A stretch of DNA of 64,000 nt from an uncultured Acidimicrobiales bacterium (GCA_937922805.1 CALAJV010000010.1:248001-312000), one strand, 5' to 3'. Shown: positions 27,399 through 35,407, counted from the first letter of the stretch. A program made the numbers and translations. Notes: generated by a model from the letters alone, not told the origin.

Positions 27399-29438
27399 AT
27401 GGTAGGTCAGCGATTTCGTTACTCACGGTGGGACGGTTCACAAAAGGGTTTCGAACTCGATGCCTTCGACGTCATGGCCGAGTTGGCCGATGATCTTATG
27501 TACCACGGCGATCCAATGGCAGCGCTGCGTCGATTAATGCAGGATGGGTTTGAGGATCGTAACGGAGAGCGGGTCGAAGGTCTTCGAGAGATCCTTGACA
27601 AGCTAAAGCAAGAGCGTGAGGACCGACTTCAGAATTTTGATCTTGGCGGCGTCTACGACGAGGTCAACTCGGAACTGTCAGATCTCATGAGCCAAGAGCA
27701 ACAGTCGTTAGCCGACCGACAGGCGCTAGCCGACATGGAACTTGGAGACCCGGACGCTTCCGCCGCAACGAAGCGCGACGCCGACCTGGCCAAGGAAACG
27801 ACGACCAGCAAGCAAATGCAACTGGGAATGCTCCCCGATGACCTTGCCGGCAAAGTCCGAGGGTTACAAAATTACGAGTTTGAATCGAACGAAGCCCAGC
27901 AGCGTTTCGACGATCTGCTAGACCAGCTACGCCAGCAACTTGTGAGCCAGCAGTTTGAGCAAATGTCGGGAGCCATGGAGAACATGTCGCCCGAAGAGAT
28001 GGCTCGAATGAAAGACATGATGTCTGAGCTCAACAAAATGCTTGAGCAGCGTGAAAACGGCGAAGAGCCCGATTTTGACAAGTTCATGGAAGAGTACGGA
28101 GACTTCTTCCCCGGAAACCCAGAGAATCTCGATGAGCTCTTGGAACATATGGCACAGCAAATGGCTGCCACCCAAGCAATGCTGAACTCGATGACGCCGG
28201 AACAGCGTCAACAGCTCATGGATCTGTCCAACCAACTCATGGAAGATATGGACCTCAACTTTGAGATGAGTCGATTGGGCCAAAATCTGCAACAAATGTT
28301 CCCTGATGCTGGGTGGCAACAGAGTTATGACTTCTCTGGCTTCGATCCACTCGGCTTAGCTGATGCTTCAGACATGATGCGTGAGCTCGGTCAGCTTGAT
28401 CAGCTGGAACAGTTTCTGCAGCAAGCTACCTCACCTCAGGAGCTGGCTGAGGTCGATATTGATCAAGTGCGACGCCTGCTTGGAGACGAAACCGCTGACA
28501 GCCTTGGTCGAGTGAGTGAGCTGGCCAAAATGATGGAAGAACAGGGGCTCATTCAGAACAAAGAGGGGCGGCTAGAGCTGACCCCTCGAGGTCTTCGGCG
28601 ACTTGGCCAACAGGTGCTCGGAGATTTGTTCAAAAAACTATCCGCTGACAAGCTGGGCAAACACGACATTGAACGCTCAGGCCTAGGCCATGAGCGAAGC
28701 TACGACACCAAGGCGTATGAGTTCGGCGACCCGTTCAATCTCAACATCGAACGCACGATAAGCAACGCAATTCGCCGAACCGGCGGCGGTACCCCAGTTC
28801 GCCTCACCCCAGAGGACTTTGAAATAGAGCAAACTGAACGCCAAGTACGATCGAGCACTGTATTGATGCTCGATCTCTCGCTGTCTATGCCTATGCGAGA
28901 CAACTTCTTGCCAGCCAAGAAGGTGGCAATGGCGCTCTATTCTCTCATCTCGACCCAATTTCCCCAGGATTACCTCGGGATGGTCACGTTTAGCGAGGTA
29001 GCGAAAGAGCTAAAGCCGTCGGACTTGCCAGAAGTATCGTGGGATTTCGTTTACGGCACCAACATGCAGCATGCCTTTCAGCTCAGTCGGTCGATGTTGG
29101 CGAAGGAAACCGGAACCAAGCAAATCATCATGATCACCGACGGAGAACCAACCGCTCACCTCCGAAGCGATGGGTCGCCGTTCTTCAACTATCCGCCATC
29201 TCGAGAGACCGTCGAAAAAACGATGGCCGAGGTGATGCGATGCACCAAAGCCGGGATAACGATCAATACGTTCATGCTGGATCCAGATTCAGGGCTACGA
29301 GGCTTCATCGAGCGAATCACCGAAATCAACCAAGGTAGAGCCTTCTTTACCTCGCCCGAAACGCTCGGCGACTATGTACTCGTCGACTTTATTGAACATA
29401 AACGAAAGCTACTTTCTGGTCGTCGCCGGTCAGCGTGA
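27399..29438 (+). CDS. VWA-domain protein (magnesium-chelatase-associated type)
   Basis: The 679-residue protein has no signal peptide. The N-terminus (RFRYSRWDGSQKGFELDAFDVM) is typical of an actinobacterial VWA family. Residues ~60-430 are Gln/Glu/Met-rich helical sequence. The C-terminal VWA domain has the MIDAS motif MLDLSLSMP (DxSxS), the threonine segment near YGTNMQHAF and MITDGEPTAH. Relatives often neighbour a MoxR/ChlI-type AAA ATPase, but none is present here. It may act as a metal-dependent adaptor or chaperone. Confidence 0.82.
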   Translation: MVGQRFRYSRWDGSQKGFELDAFDVMAELADDLMYHGDPMAALRRLMQDGFEDRNGERVEGLREILDKLKQEREDRLQNFDLGGVYDEVNSELSDLMSQEQQSLADRQALADMELGDPDASAATKRDADLAKETTTSKQMQLGMLPDDLAGKVRGLQNYEFESNEAQQRFDDLLDQLRQQLVSQQFEQMSGAMENMSPEEMARMKDMMSELNKMLEQRENGEEPDFDKFMEEYGDFFPGNPENLDELLEHMAQQMAATQAMLNSMTPEQRQQLMDLSNQLMEDMDLNFEMSRLGQNLQQMFPDAGWQQSYDFSGFDPLGLADASDMMRELGQLDQLEQFLQQATSPQELAEVDIDQVRRLLGDETADSLGRVSELAKMMEEQGLIQNKEGRLELTPRGLRRLGQQVLGDLFKKLSADKLGKHDIERSGLGHERSYDTKAYEFGDPFNLNIERTISNAIRRTGGGTPVRLTPEDFEIEQTERQVRSSTVLMLDLSLSMPMRDNFLPAKKVAMALYSLISTQFPQDYLGMVTFSEVAKELKPSDLPEVSWDFVYGTNMQHAFQLSRSMLAKETGTKQIIMITDGEPTAHLRSDGSPFFNYPPSRETVEKTMAEVMRCTKAGITINTFMLDPDSGLRGFIERITEINQGRAFFTSPETLGDYVLVDFIEHKRKLLSGRRRSA

Positions 29439-29496
29439 CACTATCGTTGTCGAAGCTAGGTCAATCTGGGCTAGCCGCGATCACGGGAGCGACACG

Positions 29497-30003
29497 ATGA
29501 TTGGCAAAATCGGAAGAGCTACAGGTTGGGTCATCAGGTCAACAGCGTTGCTAGCAGTTCTGTCTGTCGTTGGTTTGTCTTGTTCCAGTGATCAGGATGG
29601 GCCAGCAGTAGACGATGCCCCGGCCGGTCTGGTCGTGTCTGCGTCAGCTGACGATTATGTCGTTGAGCTCAACGACGGGCGGCCATTGCCGTCTGAGAAC
29701 TGGTCTGTCGTCCTTAGAGAAGGCGGCGGCCGGGAACTGACCGCTGGCGCAGGCGTCGCACTCGACTACCAGTTGTACTCCTGGTCGACTGGTGAGCTAG
29801 TCGAAGATTCATCCGTACTTGAAGGAGGCGTGCTTAACGCCACCTTGGATCCATCATCAGGGTTGCCGACCAGCGTTGTCGAAGTCATTGTCGGACAGCG
29901 GGCCGACGTCGAGGTACTCGCAGTTCTAGCCGCCGCCTCACCCGAAATCCCCGAGTACCTTGACCAAACCGATGGCTATTACCTAAGGGTCGTAGCCCGT
30001 TGA
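29497..30003 (+). CDS. FKBP-like lipoprotein or secreted protein
   Basis: The 168-residue protein starts at ATG 29497 behind CGGGAG. A signal sequence (WVIRSTALLAVLSVVGLSC) ends in a Cys with a loose lipobox. The body contains LTAGAGVALDYQLYSWSTGELVEDS, a GxxVxxxYxxxxxxGxxxDS pattern of FKBP-type peptidyl-prolyl isomerases, then GLPTSVVEVIVGQRADVEVLAVL. The active-site aromatics are not clear, so isomerase activity is uncertain. It lies 58 bp after the VWA gene on the same strand. Confidence 0.6.
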   Translation: MIGKIGRATGWVIRSTALLAVLSVVGLSCSSDQDGPAVDDAPAGLVVSASADDYVVELNDGRPLPSENWSVVLREGGGRELTAGAGVALDYQLYSWSTGELVEDSSVLEGGVLNATLDPSSGLPTSVVEVIVGQRADVEVLAVLAAASPEIPEYLDQTDGYYLRVVAR

Positions 30004-30144
30004 CGGCCGATCGGGCGCTCAGAATTGGGAGAAATCGGTTACGATTCCGGCGCATGTGTCAAGAGTCACAAGTGTGTATTTGGGCCAAATAGTTCGGCAA
30101 ATATTGGCTCAACAAGGCCCATTTTCTGATGAGTTGCGTTCGGT

Positions 30145-30220
30145 ATCGGGCGGGAATCGAACCGTTGTCTTCAGGCTTGTGCTATGCCTGCCTCACCGTA
30201 GGTGAGATTAGATGCCCGAC
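30145..30220 (-). other. tRNA-like cloverleaf element, degenerate
   Basis: On the minus strand, 7-nt ends GTCGGGC and GCCCGAT pair (one G-T) and enclose exactly 76 nt. Inside lie CTCACC(TAC)GGTGAG, CAGGC(9 nt)GCCTG and GGTTCGATTCC, which matches a tRNA T-loop consensus. However, the T stem has only two or three pairs and the middle loop has nine bases, so no standard anticodon loop forms. It is unlikely to be a working tRNA. It could be a relic, a tRNA-like structured RNA, or coincidence. Confidence 0.3.
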
Positions 30221-30342
30221 GTCGACACAAGCATCGGTTGTGGTTGTTGAAGAAGCGACATAGCACGAATCTGAGTTAAATCGGTGCCCTTGGGGCCAGT
30301 TGATCCAGTAATTGGTCGATGTTCGAACGGGGAGTGTTGGCG

Positions 30343-30366
30343 AAAAACTACGGAGAGTAGTTTTTT
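30343..30366. terminator. Possible intrinsic terminator hairpin
   Basis: AAAAACTAC (30343-30351), a 5-nt loop and GTAGTTTTT (30357-30365) form a perfect 9-bp stem ending in six T on the plus strand. The mirror run of A makes it potentially bidirectional. There is no gene immediately upstream, which hints at termination of an unannotated RNA from the 30010-30340 region. The stem is AT-rich, which weakens the call. Confidence 0.45.
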
Positions 30367-30526
30367 GGTCCAATTATTAATGATCTCTACTCGCGGTCTG
30401 GCGGTCGAGTCGACAGAAGTTTGGTCCGCTTGTGTCCATCAATGTTGATCAATAAATGCGCTTAAACAGGCGAATTGGCTTGCTAGGTTCTTTGCCTCTG
30501 GGGGTTGTAATCTAGTGGATGACAAT

Positions 30527-30540
30527 GCTGTAATTACAGC
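30527..30540. promoter_or_regulatory. Palindromic operator-like site upstream of the WhiB2-like gene
   Basis: GCTGTAATTACAGC is a perfect 14-bp palindrome lying 44 bp before GTG 30585 and 143 bp before ATG 30684. It follows a TTGTAATCT that could be part of a -10 region. The symmetric form suits a dimeric regulator bound near the transcription start. The regulator is unknown. Confidence 0.4.
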
Positions 30541-30584
30541 GTTATCAAGTTTCACAGGCTATCTAGCGGAAGTCGGGAGCCACT

Positions 30585-30980
30585 GTGAGTATTCACGCCG
30601 TCACAACATCAGAAAAGCTTGATCGGGATTTTTCCCGGTCCGATGAACGCCCTCCAGAACAGGAGGTGGCGGTAGGAGGAAGCATGTATATAGGTCGTAA
30701 GCGCCTCATGCTCGATACAAGTTGGCAAGAGTATGCAAACTGTCTGGGGGTTGACCCGGATTTGTTCTTCCCAGAACGCGGGGCATCTACCCGAGAAGCC
30801 AAAGAAGTCTGTCGAGGCTGCGTTGTTAAAGACGACTGCCTGGAATTTGCCCTGAACAACGGTGAGAAGTTCGGGATTTGGGGCGGAATGAGCGAACGCG
30901 AGCGTCGGCGAATCCGCCGCAAGCGAGCGCTCGAGCGGCAACAAATTGCTGCAATGGAAATTACCAGCGATAGTGCCTAG
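30585..30980 (+). CDS. WhiB-family iron-sulfur regulator, WhiB2/WhmD-like
   Basis: The protein has four cluster Cys: ANC, then CRGC and DDC spaced C-x2-C-x5-C, followed by the GIWGGMSERERRRIRRKR turn and basic tail. WhiB2/WhmD proteins bind a 4Fe-4S cluster and control septation and cell division. Two starts compete. GTG 30585 has GGGAG at 5 bp and gives 131 residues. ATG 30684 has a perfect AGGAGG (30674-30679) at 4 bp and gives 98 residues, starting just before the conserved domain. I think the short form is at least a major product. The first 33 residues show no family similarity. Confidence 0.9.
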   Translation: MSIHAVTTSEKLDRDFSRSDERPPEQEVAVGGSMYIGRKRLMLDTSWQEYANCLGVDPDLFFPERGASTREAKEVCRGCVVKDDCLEFALNNGEKFGIWGGMSERERRRIRRKRALERQQIAAMEITSDSA

Positions 30981-31028
30981 GTCTGTTTCCCGCTGGCGTT
31001 AGGGCGTCGGCGGGAAATCAGAATACGA

Positions 31029-31832
31029 CTATTCGACTGGTCTTATTTCGATTCTGTCGACGACGACGCCTGGAGAGCCGAACACCTCATCTGATTCTGG
31101 CCCATCAGTCAGAAGCGGGCTAGCGATGGCGACCTGGTGGGTTCCGGCTTCGACAAATCCGACGAACCGATACTCAACAAATCGATCGATTTGTATATAT
31201 TCCGGTTCACCAATGGTGACAAAGTCGAGCCGCACTTCTAAGGCGGGTCCAGGAAAGCGTGGAAACATCCCGTTGGCAACTACGACGAATTCGTAGTCGC
31301 CATCGGCAGGAAACGTAACGTCGCTTTCCATGTGATCACCACGCCATATCGTCAGCGTGTTCGACTCAGGTTCGGTATTGCCACTAGGGATCATGTCTTC
31401 GGCCTGTAGGACCGAAGGTATCGGCAGTTGGTCGGTGCCTGCTGGGGTTATGGATGGCTGGACTTGCGACACGACCCACACTGCCCCGACCAGTCCGACA
31501 ACCACCGCGGCGGCAGCAGCGATAAAACCCCATCGGCCTTTCAGCCTTGAATTGGACGCCCCCCGAAGCTCACCTGTTTCTTCGATGGTGGGCAGATCAA
31601 GCGATCGCCCGGCCCCACTAGCGGGTGCTTGATAGGCGCTATTGGTGTCATTGGCGGCATCAACTTGGTCTAGGCGGCGGTCAAGGCCATCCCAAAAAGC
31701 CGGTTCCGCCGCCGGTGCTGTCGATACGCCCAGCATCGAGACTACGGACTCTTCGAGCGGGCGATCGTTCAGATCTTGGCCGTGGTCAGCTTGATCGAAC
31801 CAATGTCGAGAATCTTGGTCGTCGTCGGTCAT
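31029..31832 (-). CDS. Putative membrane anti-sigma factor or sigma-associated protein
   Basis: The 267-residue protein has an N-terminal cytoplasmic part of about 100 residues, one transmembrane helix (WGFIAAAAAVVVGLVGAVWVV) and an extracytoplasmic beta-rich C-terminus. ATG 31832 overlaps the stop of the ECF sigma gene (ATGA), the classic arrangement of a sigma/anti-sigma pair. No zinc-finger HxxxCxxC motif is visible, so the inhibitory role is inferred from context and topology. Confidence 0.65.
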   Translation of the reverse strand: MTDDDQDSRHWFDQADHGQDLNDRPLEESVVSMLGVSTAPAAEPAFWDGLDRRLDQVDAANDTNSAYQAPASGAGRSLDLPTIEETGELRGASNSRLKGRWGFIAAAAAVVVGLVGAVWVVSQVQPSITPAGTDQLPIPSVLQAEDMIPSGNTEPESNTLTIWRGDHMESDVTFPADGDYEFVVVANGMFPRFPGPALEVRLDFVTIGEPEYIQIDRFVEYRFVGFVEAGTHQVAIASPLLTDGPESDEVFGSPGVVVDRIEIRPVE

Positions 31833-32353
31833 GTGGTTTCCAGGATCGCTCGGAGGCTGGCTCGGGCACGAGTCAACCGACTTCCAATGTTACCAATGGT
31901 GGTACTTGCCAGCGTTGCCGCCTCTTCGTAGGAGTAGCCTTCGACCTCGACCAGAACAAGCGCGACCCGTTGATTGGTCGGAAGGCTACGTAAGGCTCGT
32001 TGAAGTCGATCAGCCTCGGTTATCCGATCCGGGGTCGTAGTTTGAGGTTCATGGGCCAGCTCCGACGTTAAGGCTTCCTCTTGTCGCCTCTCATGTTGGC
32101 GTAAATGGTCGATGCATGTGTTGGCTACGATGCGGCGCAGCCAGGCCTGAAACACGCCATCGCCGCGAAAGGATCCGATAGAACAGTACGCCTTGACGTA
32201 TGCGTCTTGGAGTGCGTCATCAACCAAGTGGTATCGACCGACAATCCGCCAAGCAACAGACCGCATAGCTTGGTCGTGGCGCCGCACCAATTGGGTAAAG
32301 GCATCGCGGTCGCCGTCGACTGCTTGGACCACCAGCTCAGCGTCGACGTTCAC
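31829..32353 (-). CDS. ECF RNA polymerase sigma factor
   Basis: The 174-residue protein has sigma region 2 (DAFTQLVRRHDQAMRSVAWRI, VDDALQDAYVKAYCSIGSF) and region 4 (LPTNQRVALVLVEVEGYSYEEAA, TIGNIGSRLTRARASLRAIL). I prefer GTG 32353; the frame is open to TTG 32458, but that extension has no sigma similarity. A run of nine G (minus strand, 32364-32372) lies about 10 bp before GTG 32353. It is followed by its probable anti-sigma gene and is divergent from tatA and the second sigma gene. Confidence 0.87.
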   Translation of the reverse strand: MNVDAELVVQAVDGDRDAFTQLVRRHDQAMRSVAWRIVGRYHLVDDALQDAYVKAYCSIGSFRGDGVFQAWLRRIVANTCIDHLRQHERRQEEALTSELAHEPQTTTPDRITEADRLQRALRSLPTNQRVALVLVEVEGYSYEEAATLASTTIGNIGSRLTRARASLRAILETT

Positions 32354-32528
32354 AACGATGCGGCCCCCCCCCAGCTCTGTTCGCTCTCCGCGACGGCCAT
32401 CATAGTAGTGACAGAGTGGCACCACACGTACTGAGATGGTCCAATGGGTCAGATCCAATCCGCGGCCTTAGGCGGCACCACAAGTAGCTGATCTAGGTAT
32501 TTTGGCCAAAGTGAAGTACGATGTTTAG

Positions 32529-32699
32529 ATGATTGCAGCGGCTTTACCTACGGAATTCATCGTTATCGGCGTGCTGATAGTCGTCTTGTTCGGTGGCAGC
32601 CAGATCCCCAAATTGGCTCGAAGTCTCGGGCAAGCCCAAAAAGAGTTCAAAACTGGGCTCGATGAGGGCATCGAGGACGACGTTCCTAACAAATCGTAA
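32529..32699 (+). CDS. tatA: Sec-independent translocase subunit TatA (56 residues)
   Basis: The short frame from ATG 32529 encodes 56 residues: LPTEFIVIGVLIVVLFGGSQ then IPKLARSLGQAQKEFKTGLDEG. This is the TatA/E pattern of one short helix, a FGG/S hinge with Pro, and an amphipathic helix with conserved Gly and Phe. TatA oligomers form the passage for folded twin-arginine proteins. Its place just upstream of a SigE-like ECF gene echoes the mycobacterial sigE-rseA-htrA-tatB neighbourhood. No strong ribosome-binding site is visible. Confidence 0.85.
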   Translation: MIAAALPTEFIVIGVLIVVLFGGSQIPKLARSLGQAQKEFKTGLDEGIEDDVPNKS

Positions 32700-32735
32700 A
32701 AGTCGGGAACAAAGCGCCCGTGGGCGACGTTTGAC

Positions 32736-33320
32736 ATGGAGATTGGCCTTAGTAGGGCGTCAGCGAGAGCGAAAATTCCTGCCAAACAGGGTTTTCGATC
32801 GAGCCAGCGGCCGAGTAAGGTCGATGCCCCTTCTGTCCCGACATGGGAAGAAGTTGCTCATACCCACGGACGGTTCTTGTATAGCCTGGCCTACAGGCTC
32901 TGCGGGAATCATCAAGACGCACAAGATCTCGTGCAGGAGGTTCTCTTACGTGTTAGAAGAGGACTTGCTAGCTACAAACCAGGCAACTTTGAAGGCTGGC
33001 TTAGCCGAATCACGACAAACGCGTTTCTCGACCGCGTCCGTAAACAAAAGAGACGCCCGACCGTTCCACTTCCAGATGAGCCAGATCGAGTCCTCGCCGG
33101 GTCGCCCGATCTCGAATCTGAAATGGCGGCCAATGACCTGCCCGAACATCTCCAACTTCTCCTCATGGAGTTGGCCCCCGATTATCGAGTTGCCGTCGTG
33201 CTAAAAGACGTTCTTGGGTACTCCTACGAGGAGATCAGCGAGTTTACAGATGTCCCAGTTGGAACCGTACGGAGTCGCATCCATCGAGGCCGCGGCAAAC
33301 TTCGGAATGCGTTGACCTAG
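32736..33320 (+). CDS. ECF RNA polymerase sigma factor, SigE-like
   Basis: The 194-residue protein starts at ATG 32736. Region 2 is WEEVAHTHGRFLYSLAYRLC, NHQDAQDLVQEVLLRVRRGL and FEGWLSRITTNAFLDRVRKQ. Region 4 is LAPDYRVAVVLKDVLGYSYEE followed by VPVGTVRSRIHRGRGKLR. The first ~35 residues are a basic extension. It is close to the mycobacterial SigE group by motif. The probable anti-sigma gene follows after 2 bp. Confidence 0.9.
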   Translation: MEIGLSRASARAKIPAKQGFRSSQRPSKVDAPSVPTWEEVAHTHGRFLYSLAYRLCGNHQDAQDLVQEVLLRVRRGLASYKPGNFEGWLSRITTNAFLDRVRKQKRRPTVPLPDEPDRVLAGSPDLESEMAANDLPEHLQLLLMELAPDYRVAVVLKDVLGYSYEEISEFTDVPVGTVRSRIHRGRGKLRNALT

Positions 33321-33322
33321 CC

Positions 33323-34000
33323 ATGGACACTAACTTCACCGAAGAATCGTGGGAGCTTGAGATCTCTTCCGCCCTTGGCCAACTTGGAATGGTCGACCCT
33401 CCGTCGGGAGCGATAGAGCAAGCGATGGACCACAGGCCAAAGTACTCAGGTCGAGCTTTACTCGGGCTAACAGGGTGTGCGTTGCTAGCGGTATTTATCG
33501 CGGTGCTTACCGGATCGGTAACTCATAGCAAGGTTAGCCCAGATGTCGACGTGCTCGCCGAGCAGCATAAAGCGGTTGAAGCTGGAGTCCTTCCAGGTTT
33601 GGGCAACTTTGGCGAGACGGCTCCAGTGGAAACCCCTCTGAACATGCCCGATGGATATGAGCGAACCGCTGATTTAGCCGGTGAGGACGTCGTTCAGGCC
33701 GTCTATGGTCGAGGCGATCAATCGGTATCAGTGTTTGTCCAACCGGGCCAGGCCAACTGGGATTCGTTAAGCTCAGATGGTCGGACCGTGATTGCTGGCA
33801 ATGAGGCGTGGATTGACGAGTCCGAAGAAATAGTGATCGTTCAAACGTCTGACGCGGTGGTAACCGTTGTCGGTTTATCGGTCCAAGAGGTCGACCAGGT
33901 GCTTGCGTCGCTCGATACTGGCAATGACACCGTTTTAGCGAAGGTGCAAGACCTTGTTGCCGAACTAGCTGGACAACTCGGTTTCCCCAATCTTGACTAG
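33323..34000 (+). CDS. Putative membrane anti-sigma factor
   Basis: The 225-residue protein has a cytoplasmic N-terminus of about 45 residues, one helix (ALLGLTGCALLAVFIAVLTG) and an extracytoplasmic domain. It starts 2 bp after the sigma gene stop, so it is very likely co-translated. The N-terminus lacks the HxxxCxxC zinc motif of RseA-type proteins. The role in holding the SigE-like factor at the membrane is inference. Confidence 0.6.
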   Translation: MDTNFTEESWELEISSALGQLGMVDPPSGAIEQAMDHRPKYSGRALLGLTGCALLAVFIAVLTGSVTHSKVSPDVDVLAEQHKAVEAGVLPGLGNFGETAPVETPLNMPDGYERTADLAGEDVVQAVYGRGDQSVSVFVQPGQANWDSLSSDGRTVIAGNEAWIDESEEIVIVQTSDAVVTVVGLSVQEVDQVLASLDTGNDTVLAKVQDLVAELAGQLGFPNLD

Positions 34001-34306
34001 GTCAACGGCCTGCCTGTCCACGCACACCTCGTCGATAATTAGACGGGCGAAATAAGTCTCTAGGTCAGTCGGACCATGGAACGGGGTTGGACCGCTCTAG
34101 GCGCTGGTTGTCATAGCCGCGACTATTAATGGCGTGGTGATTGTTCAACAAGCGGCTGCTCTGGTTATGTAGCAGCGGTTTGGAATAGCGATTTGATATG
34201 GCTGCTTGATGTGGCCGCTTAATACGGCTATTTGACAGGGTTATTTGAGGGGTAGGGGTGCAAAGAACCCTGATTCTGCAGAATTTCTTCGTCTAATGGG
34301 AACCAT
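34001..34306. other. Intergenic region before the second WhiB gene
   Basis: No reading frame looks real here. The right half holds a 13-bp degenerate tandem repeat (34171-34248). The left half shows no clear structure. Confidence 0.6.
34171..34248 (+). repeat. Degenerate 13-bp tandem repeat, six copies
   Basis: Six consecutive 13-mers are agcagcggtttgg, aatagcgatttga, tatggctgcttga, tgtggccgcttaa, tacggctatttga and cagggttatttga. The consensus is NNNGGCTGCTTGA. A seventh weaker copy may precede them. The array ends 58 bp before the WhiB start codon, so it may be a cluster of regulator sites. Confidence 0.6.
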
Positions 34307-34582
34307 ATGGACTACTTGGACGTCTTTACGTGTATGGAGAGCAATTGGATGGCGATTGGTAACTGTAATGACAAGCCGGCGGAGCTGTTCTTCCCCAGCG
34401 ATGGTGTTGGGGTTGAAGTGGCTAAGAGGATCTGCGCTGAATGTCCGTCTAAGGAACCGTGCCTTGAGTACGCGTTGGCTAATCGGATCGATCACGGCGT
34501 TTGGGGTGGGACATCCGAGCGGCAACGGCGCCGAATTCTTAAAGCCCGACGCCAAGCTCTTCAAGCAACGAGTGCCGCCTAA
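34307..34582 (+). CDS. WhiB-family iron-sulfur regulator
   Basis: The 91-residue protein has cluster Cys at GNC (20), then CAEC (43, 46) and EPC (52) in the C-x2-C-x5-C pattern, and the HGVWGGTSERQRRRILKARR tail. There is an extra Cys at position 9. It is a Wbl protein of short form without an AT-hook, so it is not WhiB7. GGGAACC precedes ATG 34307. Alternative starts at Met10 and Met15 exist. It probably interacts with the primary sigma factor. Confidence 0.88.
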   Translation: MDYLDVFTCMESNWMAIGNCNDKPAELFFPSDGVGVEVAKRICAECPSKEPCLEYALANRIDHGVWGGTSERQRRRILKARRQALQATSAA

Positions 34583-34725
34583 CAACGCTCAGCAACGACA
34601 CCAGGCACACAACACCCGGTACACGCCCACCAGGCGACGCAGCTCAACAATGTTGCCTAAAGCCGCTACCTGATAACTGAGCGTCGGCGTCAGGCCGCCG
34701 GTAGCGACGCTGATACAGTGTCGCT

Positions 34726-35241
34726 ATGACCGATATTGAGCCGGAGGAAGATCTCCCTCCCGTGGCCCACGTGACGATGGTATATAACGGCCCCGTAGCC
34801 CCTCATTGGGAGATGCGGCCACGTTATGGCGAACAGCGAGTAGTCGACGACTTCTGGACTCGGGTAAACGCCCGCCTCCTACTGCTTCCAAAGCACGACC
34901 CGCAGTTTCGACGAAACCGTGAGCGAGTAAACCGCGATGCGGAGCGGGAACGGATCACCTGTGACTGGGATCTGGGAGACGATGACCCGGAAACGCTGAA
35001 AACAGTCCCTGCTCCAGCGCCCGGCGCCCCAGGCTCTGAAACAGCGCCGGAACCAGCAACCGAAACGGCGCCGGAAGTAGCAACCGAAACAGCGCCGGAA
35101 GTAGCGAGTGAAGTGGCCGATGATGAGTCGGAAGCAGCGGCTGAAGTCGTTGAGGTTGAGGCGTCGACCGAGCAGGTCGACGAACCAGCGACTCCTACCG
35201 AACAAGAACCACAACTAGACGCTGGCGACGACGAGAACTAG
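34726..35241 (+). CDS. Conserved hypothetical protein with acidic repeat tail
   Basis: The 171-residue protein has an ordered N-terminal ~90 residues (VAHVTMVYNGPVAPHWEM, VVDDFWTRVNARLLLLP). The C-terminal half is an Ala/Glu/Pro/Thr tail with ATETAPEVA repeats. There is no signal peptide or membrane helix. I do not recognise the family. It is preceded by an AGCGTCG/CGACGCT inverted repeat at 34680-34711. Confidence 0.65.
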   Translation: MTDIEPEEDLPPVAHVTMVYNGPVAPHWEMRPRYGEQRVVDDFWTRVNARLLLLPKHDPQFRRNRERVNRDAERERITCDWDLGDDDPETLKTVPAPAPGAPGSETAPEPATETAPEVATETAPEVASEVADDESEAAAEVVEVEASTEQVDEPATPTEQEPQLDAGDDEN

Positions 35242-35407
35242 CGCTCATGCTGTCCCGTGCCTTGTCGTCTGTCTTTAATAGCGACCTGCGGAGGGCGCGG
35301 GATTGGTATACCTCACCGAACTTTGAGCTCGGCCGGTCCGACTGATCCGGCATGGGTAACCACGCTTTAGGCTCCGCCCTGAAGCTTCGTTTCTGAAAGG
35401 CTTTGCC

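Larger units (their letters stand above)
30004..30584. other. Non-coding region before the WhiB2-like gene
   Basis: There is no convincing reading frame in this 580-bp stretch. It holds a cloverleaf-like fold (30145-30220), a 9-bp perfect hairpin followed by T residues (30343-30366) and a 14-bp perfect palindrome (30527-30540). The density of structure suggests a small RNA gene and/or a long regulated leader for the WhiB gene. Confidence 0.5.

Noticed and set aside
30145..30220. Functional tRNA gene or the 3' end of tmRNA.
   Set aside because: The T stem does not pair, the middle loop has nine bases, and no CCA or matching acceptor strand is found.
32593..33204. 203-residue plus-strand frame overlapping tatA and the SigE-like gene.
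   Set aside because: It is out of frame with both recognised proteins and shows no domain; it is a shadow frame.
34245..34673. 142-residue frame overlapping the second WhiB gene.
   Set aside because: The WhiB frame has the family motif; the overlapping frame has basic, non-domain sequence.
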